The translations under genes and the position numbers were made by a program. DNA of 7,249 bases from Dehalococcoidia bacterium (GTDB lineage: Bacteria; Chloroflexota; Dehalococcoidia; Dehalococcoidales; JAUWZL01). Below the pieces are notes generated by a model. The model did no database searches. It was not told the origin of the DNA and saw only the letters and a list, made by a program, of their open reading frames with translations. Below, piece after piece: positions 6,845-7,249 of this stretch; within the stretch, counting starts at the first letter, position 1; each line of letters starts with the position of its first letter. The DNA lies in the NCBI GenBank assembly GCA_030615305.1, contig JAUWZL010000033.1, positions 1-7,249 on the forward strand. Direction: 5' to 3'.

Positions 6845-7249
6845 AGTAATATCAGTTTAGACGAACCGCAGGTTTATACCCAATATGACCCGGAAGGTAT
6901 GCTCACCCGTATCCATGAGGTGCCTGAGCTATGCCAGAAGGCATGGCAAATGGCAATGGCTTTTACTCTGCCCCAGGACTACTCTCAGGTTAACAAGGTG
7001 GTCGTGCTGGGTATGGGCGGCTCGGCTATCGGGGGCGACTTGGTAACTAGCCTTATATCAGCCGAAGCCAGAACTCCCGTCCTTGTCCACCGCGGCTATG
7101 ACCTGCCCGCCTTCGTTGACAGTAAAACCCTGGTTATCGCCTCCAGCTACTCAGGAATGACCGAGGAGACCCTGTCGGCATTTGAGCAAGCCCTGAAGAC
7201 TGAGGCTAAAAAGCTGGCCATTACCACCGGCGGCAGATTGAGGGCTATG
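6842..7249 (+). CDS. Bifunctional phosphoglucose/phosphomannose isomerase, 3' partial
   Basis: The first 136 codons of a SIS-domain isomerase that converts fructose-6-phosphate to glucose-6-phosphate and mannose-6-phosphate (archaeal/Chloroflexota-type bifunctional PGI/PMI, about 330-360 aa in full). Visible landmarks, counted from the ATC codon: LDEPQVYTQYDPEGML (6-21), the N-terminal helix; NKVVVLGMGGSAIGGD (51-66), the first SIS strand and phosphate loop; HRGYDLPAFVD (83-93); and ASSYSGMTEETLSA (100-113), the second phosphate-binding loop. The last usually reads SYSGNTEE, so Asn is Met here. The frame is open to the end of the window, so the catalytic Glu, His and Lys regions are not visible. 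The start is uncertain: ATC at 6842 has a well-spaced Shine-Dalgarno, while ATG at 6899 would remove conserved residues and lacks a proper one. It follows the mutase by 89 bp, filled by the repeat, and acts in the same pathway. Confidence 0.92.
   Translation, partial: MSNISLDEPQVYTQYDPEGMLTRIHEVPELCQKAWQMAMAFTLPQDYSQVNKVVVLGMGGSAIGGDLVTSLISAEARTPVLVHRGYDLPAFVDSKTLVIASSYSGMTEETLSAFEQALKTEAKKLAITTGGRLRAM

Noticed and set aside
6899..6901. ATG as the start of the isomerase
   Set aside because: It would drop the upstream family-like residues and has no suitably spaced Shine-Dalgarno; kept only as an alternative to ATC at 6842.

Overview
The window reads as a chromosomal stretch from an anaerobic bacterium, most likely of the Chloroflexota (Dehalococcoidia-like). 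This rests on the type of adenosylhomocysteinase (short form without the usual C-terminal tail), the phosphohexomutase followed by a bifunctional phosphoglucose/phosphomannose isomerase, and GC-rich hairpin repeats between genes. The assignment is inferred from protein style and gene order, not tested by a search. All genes lie on the + strand. Start codons are mostly non-ATG (GTG, TTG, possibly ATC); only metK clearly uses ATG.

Region 1 (1-2006) is a rearranged locus. It opens with the C-terminal part of an aminoglycoside-phosphotransferase-like kinase domain (COG2187 type), a domain often fused to a C-terminal P-loop ATPase (COG0645 type). The reading frame stops at 690, where the interdomain junction would lie. 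An AT-richer two-gene segment follows: an unrecognised 162-aa protein (774-1262) and a 200-aa P-loop ATPase/kinase with an altered Walker A motif (1293-1895). After the ATPase stop, 36 sense codons in the same frame (1896-2003, TAA at 2004-2006) look like the C-terminal end of a second ATPase domain of the same class. The simplest reading is that an APH-ATPase fusion gene lost most of its ATPase half to a foreign cassette, leaving its tail just upstream of ahcY.

Region 2 (2010-4496) is the S-adenosylmethionine cycle: ahcY (S-adenosylhomocysteine hydrolase) and metK (SAM synthetase), 12 bp apart and surely co-transcribed. AhcY removes the methyltransfer by-product SAH and yields homocysteine; after remethylation to methionine, MetK regenerates SAM.

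Region 3 (4510-5220) is an AT-richer Asp/Glu racemase-family gene placed 13 bp after metK. Its first catalytic cysteine position is a serine.

Region 4 (5221-7249) is sugar-phosphate metabolism: a phosphoglucomutase/phosphomannomutase and the N-terminal part of a bifunctional phosphoglucose/phosphomannose isomerase, which runs off the window. Together they interconvert fructose-6-P, glucose-6-P/mannose-6-P and the 1-phosphates used for nucleotide sugars. Each gene is directly preceded by a copy of a ~75-bp double-hairpin repeat whose G-rich tail supplies the Shine-Dalgarno sequence. The isomerase appears to start at an ATC codon.

The most notable points are the apparent domain-replacement event at 690-2006, the cassette ATPase with Trp in its P-loop, the paired repeats acting as translation leaders, and the candidate AUC start. 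No RNA genes, CRISPR arrays, transposases or integrases were seen.
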